Assembly: GCF_016650815.1 (NCBI RefSeq)
Contig: NZ_JAEKEZ010000029.1
Location: 310,001 to 374,000, forward strand
Source: Pseudomonas sp. TH31
Lineage (GTDB): Bacteria > Pseudomonadota > Gammaproteobacteria > Pseudomonadales > Pseudomonadaceae
Direction of reading: 5' to 3'
DNA length: 64,000 bases
The position numbers and the translations under genes are program-made. A model generated the notes under the pieces. It saw only the letters and a program-made list of their open reading frames with translations. It did no database searches and was not told the DNA's origin. This document shows, in pieces, positions 1-7,689 of this stretch (positions are counted from its first letter, which is position 1; each line of letters begins with the position of its first letter).

Positions 1-367
1 CCAACAGCGGGTTGAGGTGCAGCATCTTGCGCGCCTTGCGCCAGGTGCCGTCCGGCACAACCAACAACAGCGGCTGATCATTTTCGGCATAACCCTGCAA
101 CAGCTGCGCCTCTTCGCCAGGAAACAACAACCGCGCCTGATACCCCGGCTGATTCAGCAACGCCGGTAAATCCTCGAATACTTCGCCCACGATCAACTCG
201 GAGTTCTTCAGCCCCAACGCCGCCAAACGCGCGGTGTTCAGCGCATGGTTCACTTCGCTGGGATGCTGCAACAGCAGCACTCGGGTACGGCTGTCGAGGC
301 TCGGGATCAGCGGACACAGGCAATGGGTTTGTGGGCGCAGGCAGCGCGGGCATTGGATTCTGGACAT
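1..367 (-). CDS. DTW-domain tRNA-uridine aminocarboxypropyltransferase (partial, N-terminal part)
   Basis: The reading frame starts at the ATG complementary to 365-367 and runs off the left edge, so only about 122 N-terminal residues are visible. They begin with MSRIQCPRC and carry a Cys-rich N-terminal knot (CPRCLRPQTHCLC) followed by LLLQHPSEVNHALNT and, near the edge, VVPDGTWRKARKM. This is the layout of DTW-domain proteins (YfiP/TapT), which transfer the 3-amino-3-carboxypropyl group of SAM to a uridine in tRNA. The DTW motif itself, further downstream, lies outside the window or close to its edge. It is transcribed in the same direction as the LysR gene on its right, 12 bases away. The family call is from recognition of the motifs. 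Confidence 0.8.
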   Translation of the reverse strand, partial: MSRIQCPRCLRPQTHCLCPLIPSLDSRTRVLLLQHPSEVNHALNTARLAALGLKNSELIVGEVFEDLPALLNQPGYQARLLFPGEEAQLLQGYAENDQPLLLVVPDGTWRKARKMLHLNPLL

Positions 368-379
368 GCTTCTTTTCCT

Positions 380-1276
380 TCAAGCAGCCTGGTTGAGCTG
401 TGCTTTAAGCAAATCGCGGAAGGTCTGGATCAACGGTTCACGACTGCGGCCACGGCGCACGATCATCGAGAACGGCGCCTGATAACCGAACGTCGCCGGC
501 AGCAACACCCGCAGATCACCCTTGTCGGCCCAAGCCTGGGCGTAGTGCTCCGGCAGGTAGCCGATGTAGGCGCCGGACAACACCAGAATCAGCTGGGCCT
601 CCATACTTTCCACGGTGGCGGCGCTGTGTTTGAAACCGTGGCGCGCCAGTTCCGCCTGGCTCCAGTAACCGCGACCGACCATGCGCTGCTGGGTGATGAC
701 TTGTTCGGGAATCCGCCGTTCGGTGAACAGCGGATGGCGGCTGCTGCAGTACAGCCAGTGCTGTTCGCGGTACAGCGGCATGTAGACCAGACCGCTCATG
801 CGCGTGGAGAACGCGCCGATGGCCAGGTCGAGGCGGTTGTCCTGCACCCCGAGTTGCAGTTCGTAAGGGCTCATGACCGACAGGTGCAAATGCACGGCCG
901 GGTGTTCCTGACTATAGGCGCCGATGGCTTCGGCGAAGGGTAAGGCCTTGTCGCTGACGGTGGAGTCGATGACGCCGAGATTCAGGGTGCCGCGCAGTTC
1001 GCCCTTTAGCGCTGCCGCGTATTGTTCGAAGCCTTCGAGTTCGCCCAACAGGCGCAGGGTTTCCTGGTGGAACAACTCGCCCTTGCTGGTCAGGCTGAAC
1101 CCGCCACGGCCACGATGGCACAGCACCAGGCCGAGCGCCGCTTCGAGCTGGCTCATGTAAGTGCTGATCGCCGAAGTCGAGAGGTTGAGCTCTTGCTGGG
1201 CGTTGGCGAACCCCTGATGGCGGACCACGCTGACGAAGATGCGCAACAGTTTCAGGTCGGGTAAAGCGTTGGCCAT
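380..1276 (-). CDS. gbuR: LysR-family regulator of guanidinobutyrase (GbuR-like)
   Basis: 298 residues, normal LysR length. The N-terminal winged HTH (about residues 8-65) reads LKLLRIFVSVVRHQGFANAQ and onward, followed by a LysR substrate-binding domain. It is divergent from the guanidinobutyrase gene at 1635. In P. aeruginosa (from memory) gbuR (PA1422) sits next to gbuA (PA1421) and activates it in response to 4-guanidinobutyrate; the same pairing here supports the name. The start is the ATG at 1276. The shared intergenic space holds a REPIN and a near-perfect 10-4-10 palindrome at 1487-1510 that is a good candidate operator. The role is inferred from position and family. Confidence 0.8.
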   Translation of the reverse strand: MANALPDLKLLRIFVSVVRHQGFANAQQELNLSTSAISTYMSQLEAALGLVLCHRGRGGFSLTSKGELFHQETLRLLGELEGFEQYAAALKGELRGTLNLGVIDSTVSDKALPFAEAIGAYSQEHPAVHLHLSVMSPYELQLGVQDNRLDLAIGAFSTRMSGLVYMPLYREQHWLYCSSRHPLFTERRIPEQVITQQRMVGRGYWSQAELARHGFKHSAATVESMEAQLILVLSGAYIGYLPEHYAQAWADKGDLRVLLPATFGYQAPFSMIVRRGRSREPLIQTFRDLLKAQLNQAA

Positions 1277-1322
1277 GGAGGCACTCCAATCACCGGTCGG
1301 GTTTCAGCTGAATCGTGGGCTG

Positions 1323-1426
1323 CCCTGTAGGAGCTGCCGAAGGCTGCGATCTTTTGATCTTTGCCGGTTTCATGGCCGAAAAAAATCAAGATCAAAAGAT
1401 CGCAGCCTTCGGCAGCTCCTACAGGG
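1323..1426. repeat. REPIN, family A (GTAGGAG arms outside)
   Basis: Inverted pair of REP elements. The left arm begins CCTGTAGGAGCTGCCGAAGG and the right arm is its reverse complement, ending in CTCCTACAGGG, separated by a short spacer. It lies between gbuR and gbuA. Confidence 0.9.
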
Positions 1427-1486
1427 TTCACGGGTCGTCCTGGTAGCGACGGGGTCATGCGCTGAAGTCTATCGCCGTCATCACCA

Positions 1487-1510
1487 TTAGTTTAGAAAAA
1501 TCTGAACTAA
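1487..1510. promoter_or_regulatory. Candidate GbuR operator palindrome
   Basis: The sequence shows TTAGTTTAGA, four A residues, then TCTGAACTAA. The right arm matches the reverse complement of the left at 9 of 10 positions. It lies in the gbuR/gbuA divergent intergenic space, 125 bases before the gbuA start, where LysR-type regulators usually bind. Binding is inference. Confidence 0.5.
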
Positions 1511-1634
1511 GTATTTGCCCGTAGCGATTCTTCCCCGCCACTGCATTTCGCAGAATCGGCGTCACAAGGTTCGCCCGTATCTCCCCGACCGGTGCAACCG
1601 ACATAAATAAAACAACGACGATGAGGCCTTACCC

Positions 1635-2585
1635 GTGGACAAGATTCTTCACCAACCACTGGGCGGCAATGAAATGCCGCGCTTCGGCGGCATCGCCACC
1701 ATGATGCGACTCCCCCATTTGCCTACCGCTGCCGGCCTGGACGCTGCCTTCATTGGCGTGCCGCTGGACATCGGCACCTCGCTGCGCCCTGGCACCCGTT
1801 TCGGCCCCCGCGAAATCCGCGCGGAGTCGGTGATGATCCGCCCGTACAACATGGCCACCGGCGCTGCACCATTCGATTCCCTGTCGGTCGCCGACATCGG
1901 TGACGTGGCGATCAACACGTTCAACCTGCTGGACGCCGTTCGAATCATCGAAGAGTCCTATCACAGCATCCTCGAACACGATGTGATCCCGCTGACCCTG
2001 GGCGGCGACCACACCATCACCCTGCCAATCCTGCGTGCGATCCATAAAAAGCACGGCAAGGTCGGTCTGGTGCACATCGACGCCCACGCCGATGTGAACG
2101 ATCACATGTTCGGCGAGAAAATCGCCCACGGCACCACCTTCCGTCGCGCTGTCGAAGAAGGCCTGCTGGACCCGGACCGCGTCGTGCAAATTGGTCTGCG
2201 GGCCCAGGGCTACACCTCCGAAGATTTCAACTGGAGTCGTAAACAAGGCTTCCGCGTGGTTCAAGCCGAAGAGTGCTGGCACAAATCCCTGGCGCCACTG
2301 ATGGCCGAAGTTCGCGAGAAAGTCGGCGACGGTCCGGTGTACCTGAGTTTCGACATCGACGGCATCGATCCGGCCTGGGCACCAGGCACCGGCACCCCGG
2401 AAATCGGCGGCCTGACGACCATTCAGGCGATTGAAATCGTCCGTGGCTGCCAAGGCCTCGACCTGGTCGGCTGCGATCTGGTAGAAGTCTCGCCCGCTTA
2501 CGACACCACCGGCAACACCTCGCTGCTGGCCGCCAACCTGCTCTACGAAATGCTCTGCGTACTGCCTGGCGTGGCCCACCGCTGA
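1635..2585 (+). CDS. gbuA: Guanidinobutyrase (agmatinase/ureohydrolase family)
   Basis: 316 residues. It hydrolyses 4-guanidinobutyrate to 4-aminobutyrate and urea, a step in the arginine decarboxylase/transaminase routes, in the cytoplasm. All ureohydrolase binuclear-manganese motifs are visible: GGDHT (His126), HIDAHADVND (Asp149, His151, Asp153) and SFDIDGIDP (Asp240, Asp242). The start is GTG at 1635; the ATG at 1621 is out of frame. The gene is first of a likely operon with the NTF2-like protein (9-base gap), the NCS1 permease and the sodium symporter. Order and neighbours match P. aeruginosa PA1421-PA1418, which favours guanidinobutyrase over agmatinase (SpeB) or guanidinopropionase (GpuA). 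Substrate is inferred from synteny. Confidence 0.85.
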   Translation: MDKILHQPLGGNEMPRFGGIATMMRLPHLPTAAGLDAAFIGVPLDIGTSLRPGTRFGPREIRAESVMIRPYNMATGAAPFDSLSVADIGDVAINTFNLLDAVRIIEESYHSILEHDVIPLTLGGDHTITLPILRAIHKKHGKVGLVHIDAHADVNDHMFGEKIAHGTTFRRAVEEGLLDPDRVVQIGLRAQGYTSEDFNWSRKQGFRVVQAEECWHKSLAPLMAEVREKVGDGPVYLSFDIDGIDPAWAPGTGTPEIGGLTTIQAIEIVRGCQGLDLVGCDLVEVSPAYDTTGNTSLLAANLLYEMLCVLPGVAHR

Positions 2586-2594
2586 GGGTTGGTC

Positions 2595-3017
2595 ATGAAC
2601 GAACGCGATCAGGTTTTGAACGCTGCCGCCGACCTGGTGACAGCCTTTGCCCGTAACGATCGCGAAGCCTACTTCGGTGCGTTCAGCACCGACGCGAGCT
2701 TCGTGTTCTACACCCTCGAACAGCCCCTGCTGTCGCGCGATGCCTATCAGGCGTTGTGGGACACCTGGCGCGCCGAGGATGGCTTCGAGGTGCTCTCGTG
2801 TACCTCGAGCAACGCCTTCGTCAGCCTGCAGGGTGACGTGGCGATTTTCATCCATGACGTGGCCACCGAGCTGCGCATGCAAGGGGAGCAACACTTCAGC
2901 CAGGAGCGCGAGACGATTGTTTTCAAGAAACAAGCGTCTGGCCAAGAACAACAAGGCCATTGGCTGGCCTGCCATGAACATTTGTCCGCAATGCCGGAAG
3001 GGCTGCCACCCCCTTAG
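2595..3017 (+). CDS. NTF2-like/SnoaL-type small protein of the gbu locus
   Basis: 140 residues, cytoplasmic, no signal peptide. The composition and pattern (MNERDQVLNAAADLVTAFAR, then FSTDASFVFYT, ending with a strand-rich half) fit the cone-shaped NTF2/SnoaL fold of YybH-like proteins; no catalytic residues can be named. The ATG at 2595 is preceded by GAGGG six bases upstream, and is preferred to the upstream TTG at 2589. It sits nine bases after gbuA and 54 bases before a permease gene. A homologue occupies the same slot in P. aeruginosa (PA1420), so a link to guanidino-compound use is likely, but its activity is unknown. Confidence 0.7.
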   Translation: MNERDQVLNAAADLVTAFARNDREAYFGAFSTDASFVFYTLEQPLLSRDAYQALWDTWRAEDGFEVLSCTSSNAFVSLQGDVAIFIHDVATELRMQGEQHFSQERETIVFKKQASGQEQQGHWLACHEHLSAMPEGLPPP

Positions 3018-3071
3018 CCAAACAGGTGACGCTCACACACGATGAGCGCGCCTTTATGATCGGAGCTGATC

Positions 3072-4589
3072 ATGAATAAAAACAACAAAGACAAAGACCA
3101 AAGCCTTACGCAAATTGAAACCTACGGGGTCGAGCAGATCCCGGACAGCGAACGTACCGCAGCCCCGACGGACTTGTTCCGGATGATCTTCGGCGGTTCC
3201 AACACCTTTGCCACCGCCGTGCTCGGCAGTTTCCCGGTGCTGTTCGGCCTGTCCTTCCAGGCGGGCGTCTGGGCGATTGTGCTGGGCGTGTTGCTGGGTT
3301 CGCTAATCCTCGCGCCGATGGGCTTGTTCGGCCCGATCAACGGCACCAACAACGCCGTGTCTTCCGGTGCACACTTCGGCGTGCACGGGCGAATCGTTGG
3401 TTCGTTCCTGTCGCTGTTGACCGCCATCGCCTTCTTCTCGCTCTCGGTGTGGAGTTCGGGTGATGCGCTGATTGGTGGTGCGAAACGCTTGATCGGTCTG
3501 CCGGAAACCGACCTGACTCTGGGCCTTGCCTATGGTTTGTTCGCGATCCTGGTGCTGACGGTGTGCATCTACGGCTTCCGTTTCCTGTTGTGGGTTAACA
3601 AGATCGCAGTGTGGAGCGCCAGCCTGCTGTTCCTGCTGGGCATCTTTGCTTTCGCCGGGCCTTTCGATGTGAACTTCGCCGGCACCGTGAGCATGGGGCA
3701 ACCGGGTTTCTGGGCCGCGTTCATCGGCGCTGCCTTGGTCGCCATGAGCAACCCGATTTCCTTCGGCGCGTTCCTCGGTGACTGGTCGCGCTACATCCCG
3801 CGCGACACGCCAAAAGGCCGGATCATGGCGGCGGTGGTGATTTCGCAGATCGCGACGTTCATCCCGTTCCTGTTCGGCCTGACCACCGCGACCATCGTGG
3901 CGATCAAGGCACCGGACTACATCGCGGCCAACAACTACGTCGGCGGTCTGCTGGCGGTGTCGCCGAACTGGTTCTTCCTGCCGGTGTGCATGATTGCGGT
4001 GATCGGCGGCATGTCCACCGGCACCACCTCGCTGTATGGCACCGGGCTGGACATGTCCAGCGTGTTCCCTCGGCTGCTGTCGCGGGTCAAGGCGACGTTG
4101 CTGATCGGCGTGATGTCGATTGCCTTCATCTTCATCGGCCGCTTCGCGGCGAACCTGGTGCAGAGCGTGTCGACCTTTGCCGTGCTGATCATCACCTGCA
4201 CCACGCCATGGATGGTGATCATGATCATCGGCCTGGTTGTGCGCCGCGGCTTCTACTGCCCGGATGACCTGCAAGTGTTCACCCGCGGCGAGAAAGGTGG
4301 CCGCTACTGGTTCACCCACGGCTGGAACTGGCGTGGCCTGGGTGCCTGGATCCCGAGTGCACTGGTGGGTCTGTGCTTTGTGAACCTGCCGGGGCAGTTC
4401 GTTGGCGTGCTGGGCAACCTGGCCGGCGGTATCGACATCAGCCTGCCGGTGACCCTGGGCCTGGCGTCGCTGGTGTACCTGGCGTTGTTGAGTTTGTTCC
4501 CGGAATCGCGGGAAGTGTTTGGCCCACAAGATATCCGTAGCCAAGGCGCCCACACCGCAGCAAAGCCTGAACTCCGTCAGCCGGCCTGA
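3072..4589 (+). CDS. NCS1-family (purine-cytosine permease-like) transporter
   Basis: 505 residues with about twelve hydrophobic segments between residues 45 and 480 and short hydrophilic ends. The N-terminal region (FGGSNTFATAVLGSFPVLFG) and the stretch NPISFGAFLGDWSRYIPR are typical of NCS1 cytosine/purine/allantoin transporters of the inner membrane. The start ATG at 3072 follows CGGAGCTGATC. It is third in the gbu operon and corresponds by position to P. aeruginosa PA1419. The substrate is not visible in the sequence; 4-guanidinobutyrate or a related guanidine/amine is an inference from context. A REPIN separates it from the next gene. Confidence 0.8.
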   Translation: MNKNNKDKDQSLTQIETYGVEQIPDSERTAAPTDLFRMIFGGSNTFATAVLGSFPVLFGLSFQAGVWAIVLGVLLGSLILAPMGLFGPINGTNNAVSSGAHFGVHGRIVGSFLSLLTAIAFFSLSVWSSGDALIGGAKRLIGLPETDLTLGLAYGLFAILVLTVCIYGFRFLLWVNKIAVWSASLLFLLGIFAFAGPFDVNFAGTVSMGQPGFWAAFIGAALVAMSNPISFGAFLGDWSRYIPRDTPKGRIMAAVVISQIATFIPFLFGLTTATIVAIKAPDYIAANNYVGGLLAVSPNWFFLPVCMIAVIGGMSTGTTSLYGTGLDMSSVFPRLLSRVKATLLIGVMSIAFIFIGRFAANLVQSVSTFAVLIITCTTPWMVIMIIGLVVRRGFYCPDDLQVFTRGEKGGRYWFTHGWNWRGLGAWIPSALVGLCFVNLPGQFVGVLGNLAGGIDISLPVTLGLASLVYLALLSLFPESREVFGPQDIRSQGAHTAAKPELRQPA

Positions 4590-4600
4590 CACCGATCCAC

Positions 4601-4691
4601 CTGTGGGAGCGAGCCTGCTCGCGAAGACGGCAGCACATTCAACATTGATGTGTCTGGCAGACCGCTTTCGCGAGCAGGTTCGCTCCCACAG
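4601..4691. repeat. REPIN, family B (GTGGGAGCGAGCCTGCTCGCG)
   Basis: Inverted pair with arms CTGTGGGAGCGAGCCTGCTC and its reverse complement, in the 164-base gap between the two transporter genes of the gbu locus. Confidence 0.9.
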
Positions 4692-4753
4692 AGAGCAGCC
4701 CCATAGAAACGCCTTTGTTTCACCATAAAAAAGACAATCGGAGACACGCCACC

Positions 4754-6133
4754 ATGGCACTGGATTTATTCGTCGTACTCATCTACGCCGCCGCGATGCT
4801 GATACTCGGCTACTACGGCATGCGCAAGGCCAAGACCAATGAAGACTTTTTGGTCGCCGGTCGCAACCTCGGCCCGAGCCTGTACATGGGTACCATGGCC
4901 GCTACCGTGCTGGGCGGCGCGTCCACCGTCGGCACCGTACGCCTGGGCTACGTCCATGGCATCTCCGGTTTCTGGCTGTGCGCCGCACTGGGTTGCGGGA
5001 TCGTCGCGCTGAACCTGTTCCTCGCCAAACCGCTGTTGAAACTGAAGATCTACACCGTTACCCAGGTGCTGGAAAAACGCTACAACCCGATGGCCCGCTC
5101 GGCGAGCGCGGTGATCATGCTGGCGTATGCGCTGATGATCGGCGTGGTCTCGATCCTGGCCATTGGCACCGTGCTGCAAGTGCTGTTCGGCCTGCCGTTC
5201 TGGCTGTCGGTATTGCTCGGCGGTGGCGTGGTGGTGATCTACTCCGCGATCGGCGGCATGTGGTCCCTGACCCTGACCGACATCGTCCAGTTCGTGATCA
5301 AGACCGTGGGCCTGATGTTCATCCTGTTGCCAATCTGCCTGTACCGCGTCGGTGGTTGGGATCAGTTGGTGCTGAAACTGCCGGCGAGCGCCTTCAGCTT
5401 CACCACCATCGGCTGGGACACGATCATCACCTACTTCATGATCTACTTCTTCGGCATCCTGATCGGTCAGGACATCTGGCAACGGGTGTTCACCGTCAAG
5501 AGCGCCAAAGTGGCTCAGGTCGCCGGTACATTTGCAGGCTTCTACTGCATCCTTTACGGCCTGGCCTGCGCCCTGATCGGCATGGCCGCTCACGTGCTGA
5601 TTCCGGACCTGGACAACGTCAACAACGCCTTCGCCGCCATCGTCAAGCTGTCCCTGCCGGACGGTATCCGTGGCTTGGTGATCGCGGCTGCACTGGCCGC
5701 GATGATGTCCACCGCCAGCGCCGGCCTGCTCGCCGCTGCCACCACCCTGACCGAAGACCTGCTGCCGAAACTGCGTGGCGGCAAACAGTCGAGCCTGGGC
5801 ATGAACCGTCTGTTCACCCTGCTGACCGGCCTCGTGGTGCTCGGCATCGCATTGGTCGTGAACGACGTGATCAGCGCCCTGACACTGGCCTACAACCTGT
5901 TGGTGGGCGGCATGCTGATCCCGTTGATCGGTGCGATTTTCTGGAAACGTGCGACCACCGCCGGCGCTATCGCCAGCATGGGCATGGGCTTCGCCACTGC
6001 GCTGGTGTTCATGTTCAAGGACGGTCTCGATGCAAACACGCCGATCTACTACAGCCTCGGTGTGGGTCTGGTGGCCTTTGTGCTGGTCAGCCTGATGTCC
6101 CGCCGCCCGGCAGTGGTGGCAAGCGCGATCTAA
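4754..6133 (+). CDS. Sodium:solute symporter (SSS family) of the gbu locus
   Basis: 459 residues, about twelve membrane segments. MALDLFVVLIYAAAML at the start, then MRKAKTNEDFLVAGRNLGPS and IGGMWSLTLTDIVQ, are hallmarks of SSS transporters (PutP/GpuP-like) that couple solute import to Na+. The start is the ATG at 4754 with GGAGAC upstream; a longer in-frame start at 4715 has no good ribosome site. In P. aeruginosa the guanidinopropionate importer GpuP is, from memory, in this family, so this is the better candidate for guanidinobutyrate uptake than the NCS1 protein. A strong terminator follows at 6165, closing the gbu operon. Confidence 0.8.
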   Translation: MALDLFVVLIYAAAMLILGYYGMRKAKTNEDFLVAGRNLGPSLYMGTMAATVLGGASTVGTVRLGYVHGISGFWLCAALGCGIVALNLFLAKPLLKLKIYTVTQVLEKRYNPMARSASAVIMLAYALMIGVVSILAIGTVLQVLFGLPFWLSVLLGGGVVVIYSAIGGMWSLTLTDIVQFVIKTVGLMFILLPICLYRVGGWDQLVLKLPASAFSFTTIGWDTIITYFMIYFFGILIGQDIWQRVFTVKSAKVAQVAGTFAGFYCILYGLACALIGMAAHVLIPDLDNVNNAFAAIVKLSLPDGIRGLVIAAALAAMMSTASAGLLAAATTLTEDLLPKLRGGKQSSLGMNRLFTLLTGLVVLGIALVVNDVISALTLAYNLLVGGMLIPLIGAIFWKRATTAGAIASMGMGFATALVFMFKDGLDANTPIYYSLGVGLVAFVLVSLMSRRPAVVASAI

Positions 6134-6164
6134 GCTTTCTATAAAGACTTGATGCTTTCTTCGA

Positions 6165-6199
6165 CGGGTGTGGCGTCGGTTGCCACACCCGTTTTTTTT
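6165..6199 (+). terminator. Rho-independent terminator after the sodium symporter
   Basis: 10-bp perfect stem CGGGTGTGGC/GCCACACCCG with a 7-base loop, followed by eight T residues. Confidence 0.92.
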
Positions 6200-6218
6200 C
6201 GCCTGGAGAAAACCTTTG

Positions 6219-6944
6219 ATGAAGATTGTTTCTCGTGATCAGTGGTTCGAGGTCAAACAGCTCAGTGACGGCATCCGCCTGATTCACGAGCCTTACATCC
6301 GCCCGTTCTACCGCTGCAACCTCTGGCACATTCAGGGTCGCGACAAGGATTTGTTGCTGGACAGCGGCTCGGGGCTGGTGAGCCTGCGCGAGCAACTGCC
6401 GTGGATTACCGAGCGGCCGCTGGTGGCGGTGGCCAGCCATTGCCATTTCGATCATATCGCCGGGCATCACGAATTTTCTGAACGGCTGGTGCACCCGGCG
6501 GAAGCGCAGATCCTCGCCGCGCCGGACGGTGAAAACACCTTAAGCACAGCGTTTGTTGGCGACGAAATGTTCGAAGCACATCCCGACTGCCCGCTGTGCT
6601 ACGCCGAGTACCGGGTCAAAGCCGCGCCGGCCACGGGCATGATCGAAGAAGGCGACGTACTGGACCTGGGCAATCGCGTCCTGCAAGTGCTGCACACGCC
6701 GGGGCATTCGCCGGGCGGTATCAGCCTGTATGAAGCGGCCACCGAGACACTGTTCAGCGGCGACATCATCTACGACGGGCCGCTGATCGAAGACGCCTAC
6801 CACTCCAACCTCGACGACTACGCCCGCAGCCTGCAACGCTTGCATGCGTTGCCGATCCGCACGGTGCATGGCGGGCATTTCGGGAGTTTTTCCGGGGAGC
6901 ATCTACGCGCAATGATTGACGAGTGGCAGCGCTCGCACGGCTGA
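6219..6944 (+). CDS. MBL-fold metallo-hydrolase
   Basis: 241 residues, cytoplasmic. The metal-binding motif HCHFDH is at about residues 74-79 (His74, His76, Asp78, His79), followed by HTPGHSPG with another ligand His, FSGDIIYDG with the bridging Asp, and HGGHFGSF near the C terminus. This is a complete two-metal site of the glyoxalase II/beta-lactamase-fold family. The ATG at 6219 has GGAGAA upstream. It lies just after the gbu operon terminator, so it is probably a separate transcription unit. The substrate is unknown. Confidence 0.8.
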   Translation: MKIVSRDQWFEVKQLSDGIRLIHEPYIRPFYRCNLWHIQGRDKDLLLDSGSGLVSLREQLPWITERPLVAVASHCHFDHIAGHHEFSERLVHPAEAQILAAPDGENTLSTAFVGDEMFEAHPDCPLCYAEYRVKAAPATGMIEEGDVLDLGNRVLQVLHTPGHSPGGISLYEAATETLFSGDIIYDGPLIEDAYHSNLDDYARSLQRLHALPIRTVHGGHFGSFSGEHLRAMIDEWQRSHG

Positions 6945-6998
6945 AGCCTGCTGTACTCAGCCCAGGGACAACAACAATAACGCCCTCGAAGAGCGACC

Positions 6999-7250
6999 AT
7001 GAAAAGAGCTGCCGTTCGTGCTGCCGTGCATCGTTTTATCAGCCGCCTGCTGGAAGATCGGAATGACTTCGACGACCACGTCAGCCTGGCGCAGCTGGGA
7101 TTGGATAAAGAAGATATCGAGGAACTGATCTTCCATCTGGAAGATGAGCTGGGGTTGACAGCATTTACGGCAGAGGAAGATCAGATGCTCAAGACCGCCA
7201 GGACGGCAAATGACTTGAGTCGGTTTTTAGTGAAGATCGGACGGGATTGA
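6999..7250 (+). CDS. Acyl-carrier-protein-like small protein lacking the pantetheine serine
   Basis: 83 residues, acidic in the second half. The middle, LAQLGLDKEDIEELIFHLED, aligns by eye with the ACP region around GADSLDTVELVMALEEE, including the helix-II pattern, but the DSL serine that carries phosphopantetheine is replaced (DKE). It is therefore an ACP-fold protein that probably cannot be charged, or a helical protein of other origin. The ATG at 6999 follows GAGCGACC. It is followed by a family-C REPIN. Function unknown. Confidence 0.65.
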   Translation: MKRAAVRAAVHRFISRLLEDRNDFDDHVSLAQLGLDKEDIEELIFHLEDELGLTAFTAEEDQMLKTARTANDLSRFLVKIGRD

Positions 7251-7263
7251 AGTAGCGCAGCCC

Positions 7264-7413
7264 TTGTAGCAGTTGCCGAGCACCGCGAGGCTGCGTTCGG
7301 CGGCGAAGCCGTCGTGATGTTGGCGACTTCATCTCTTCATACACACCGCGTTGGCCGGATTGCGACTGCTTCGCAGCCGAACGCAGCCTCGCGGTGCTCG
7401 GCAGCTGCTACAA
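7264..7413. repeat. REPIN, family C (long arms, TTGTAGCAGTTGCCGAGC)
   Basis: Arms of about 40 bases: left begins TTGTAGCAGTTGCCGAGCAC, right ends GTGCTCGGCAGCTGCTACAA. A second member lies at 57902-58036. Arm sequence differs from families A and B after the GTAG head. Confidence 0.85.
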
Positions 7414-7421
7414 CAACACCA

Positions 7422-7550
7422 TTACCGGCGGCGCTGCTGGCGTCGACGCTGTTCGTCGTCAGTGCGAATAGGCACAGGCTGCAGAGGCGGTTCGATCAAA
7501 CCGAGTGCGACACCCAGGTCATGCAGCCAGTTTTGGATTTTCTCTTTCAT
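7422..7550 (-). CDS. Conserved Pseudomonas micro-protein, 42 residues (PA1414-like by position)
   Basis: Reads MKEKIQNWLHDLGVALGLIE, then a Pro-rich link (PPLQPVPI) and an Arg-rich tail. The ATG at 7550 has a GGGGGCACC ribosome site just upstream. The N-terminal half is an amphipathic helix. In P. aeruginosa the small anaerobically induced gene PA1414 (host of the SicX sRNA) lies between the LysR PA1413 and PA1415, and here the gene also lies next to a LysR on one side and near the gbu cluster on the other. The upstream space has one FNR/ANR half-site TTGAT at 7664. Homology to PA1414 is inference from position and size. Confidence 0.55.
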   Translation of the reverse strand: MKEKIQNWLHDLGVALGLIEPPLQPVPIRTDDEQRRRQQRRR

Positions 7551-7689
7551 GGTGCCCCCTTCAGGGTAGTGCCGAGTGGCCGGAATTCTGTAGCCACTTC
7601 GCACTGATAATAGTCCGAAGTCCTACGCAATGCTCGCCCAAGATCGCAATGATCTGTTACTGAATTGATCCAAATAGCTGACCGTTAGT

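Noticed and set aside
1629..2981. A 450-codon minus frame across gbuA and the NTF2-like gene
   Set aside because: Shadow frame: it covers two recognisable genes on the + strand and has no motif of its own. The same holds for long shadow frames at 3303-4760 and 56266-57756.
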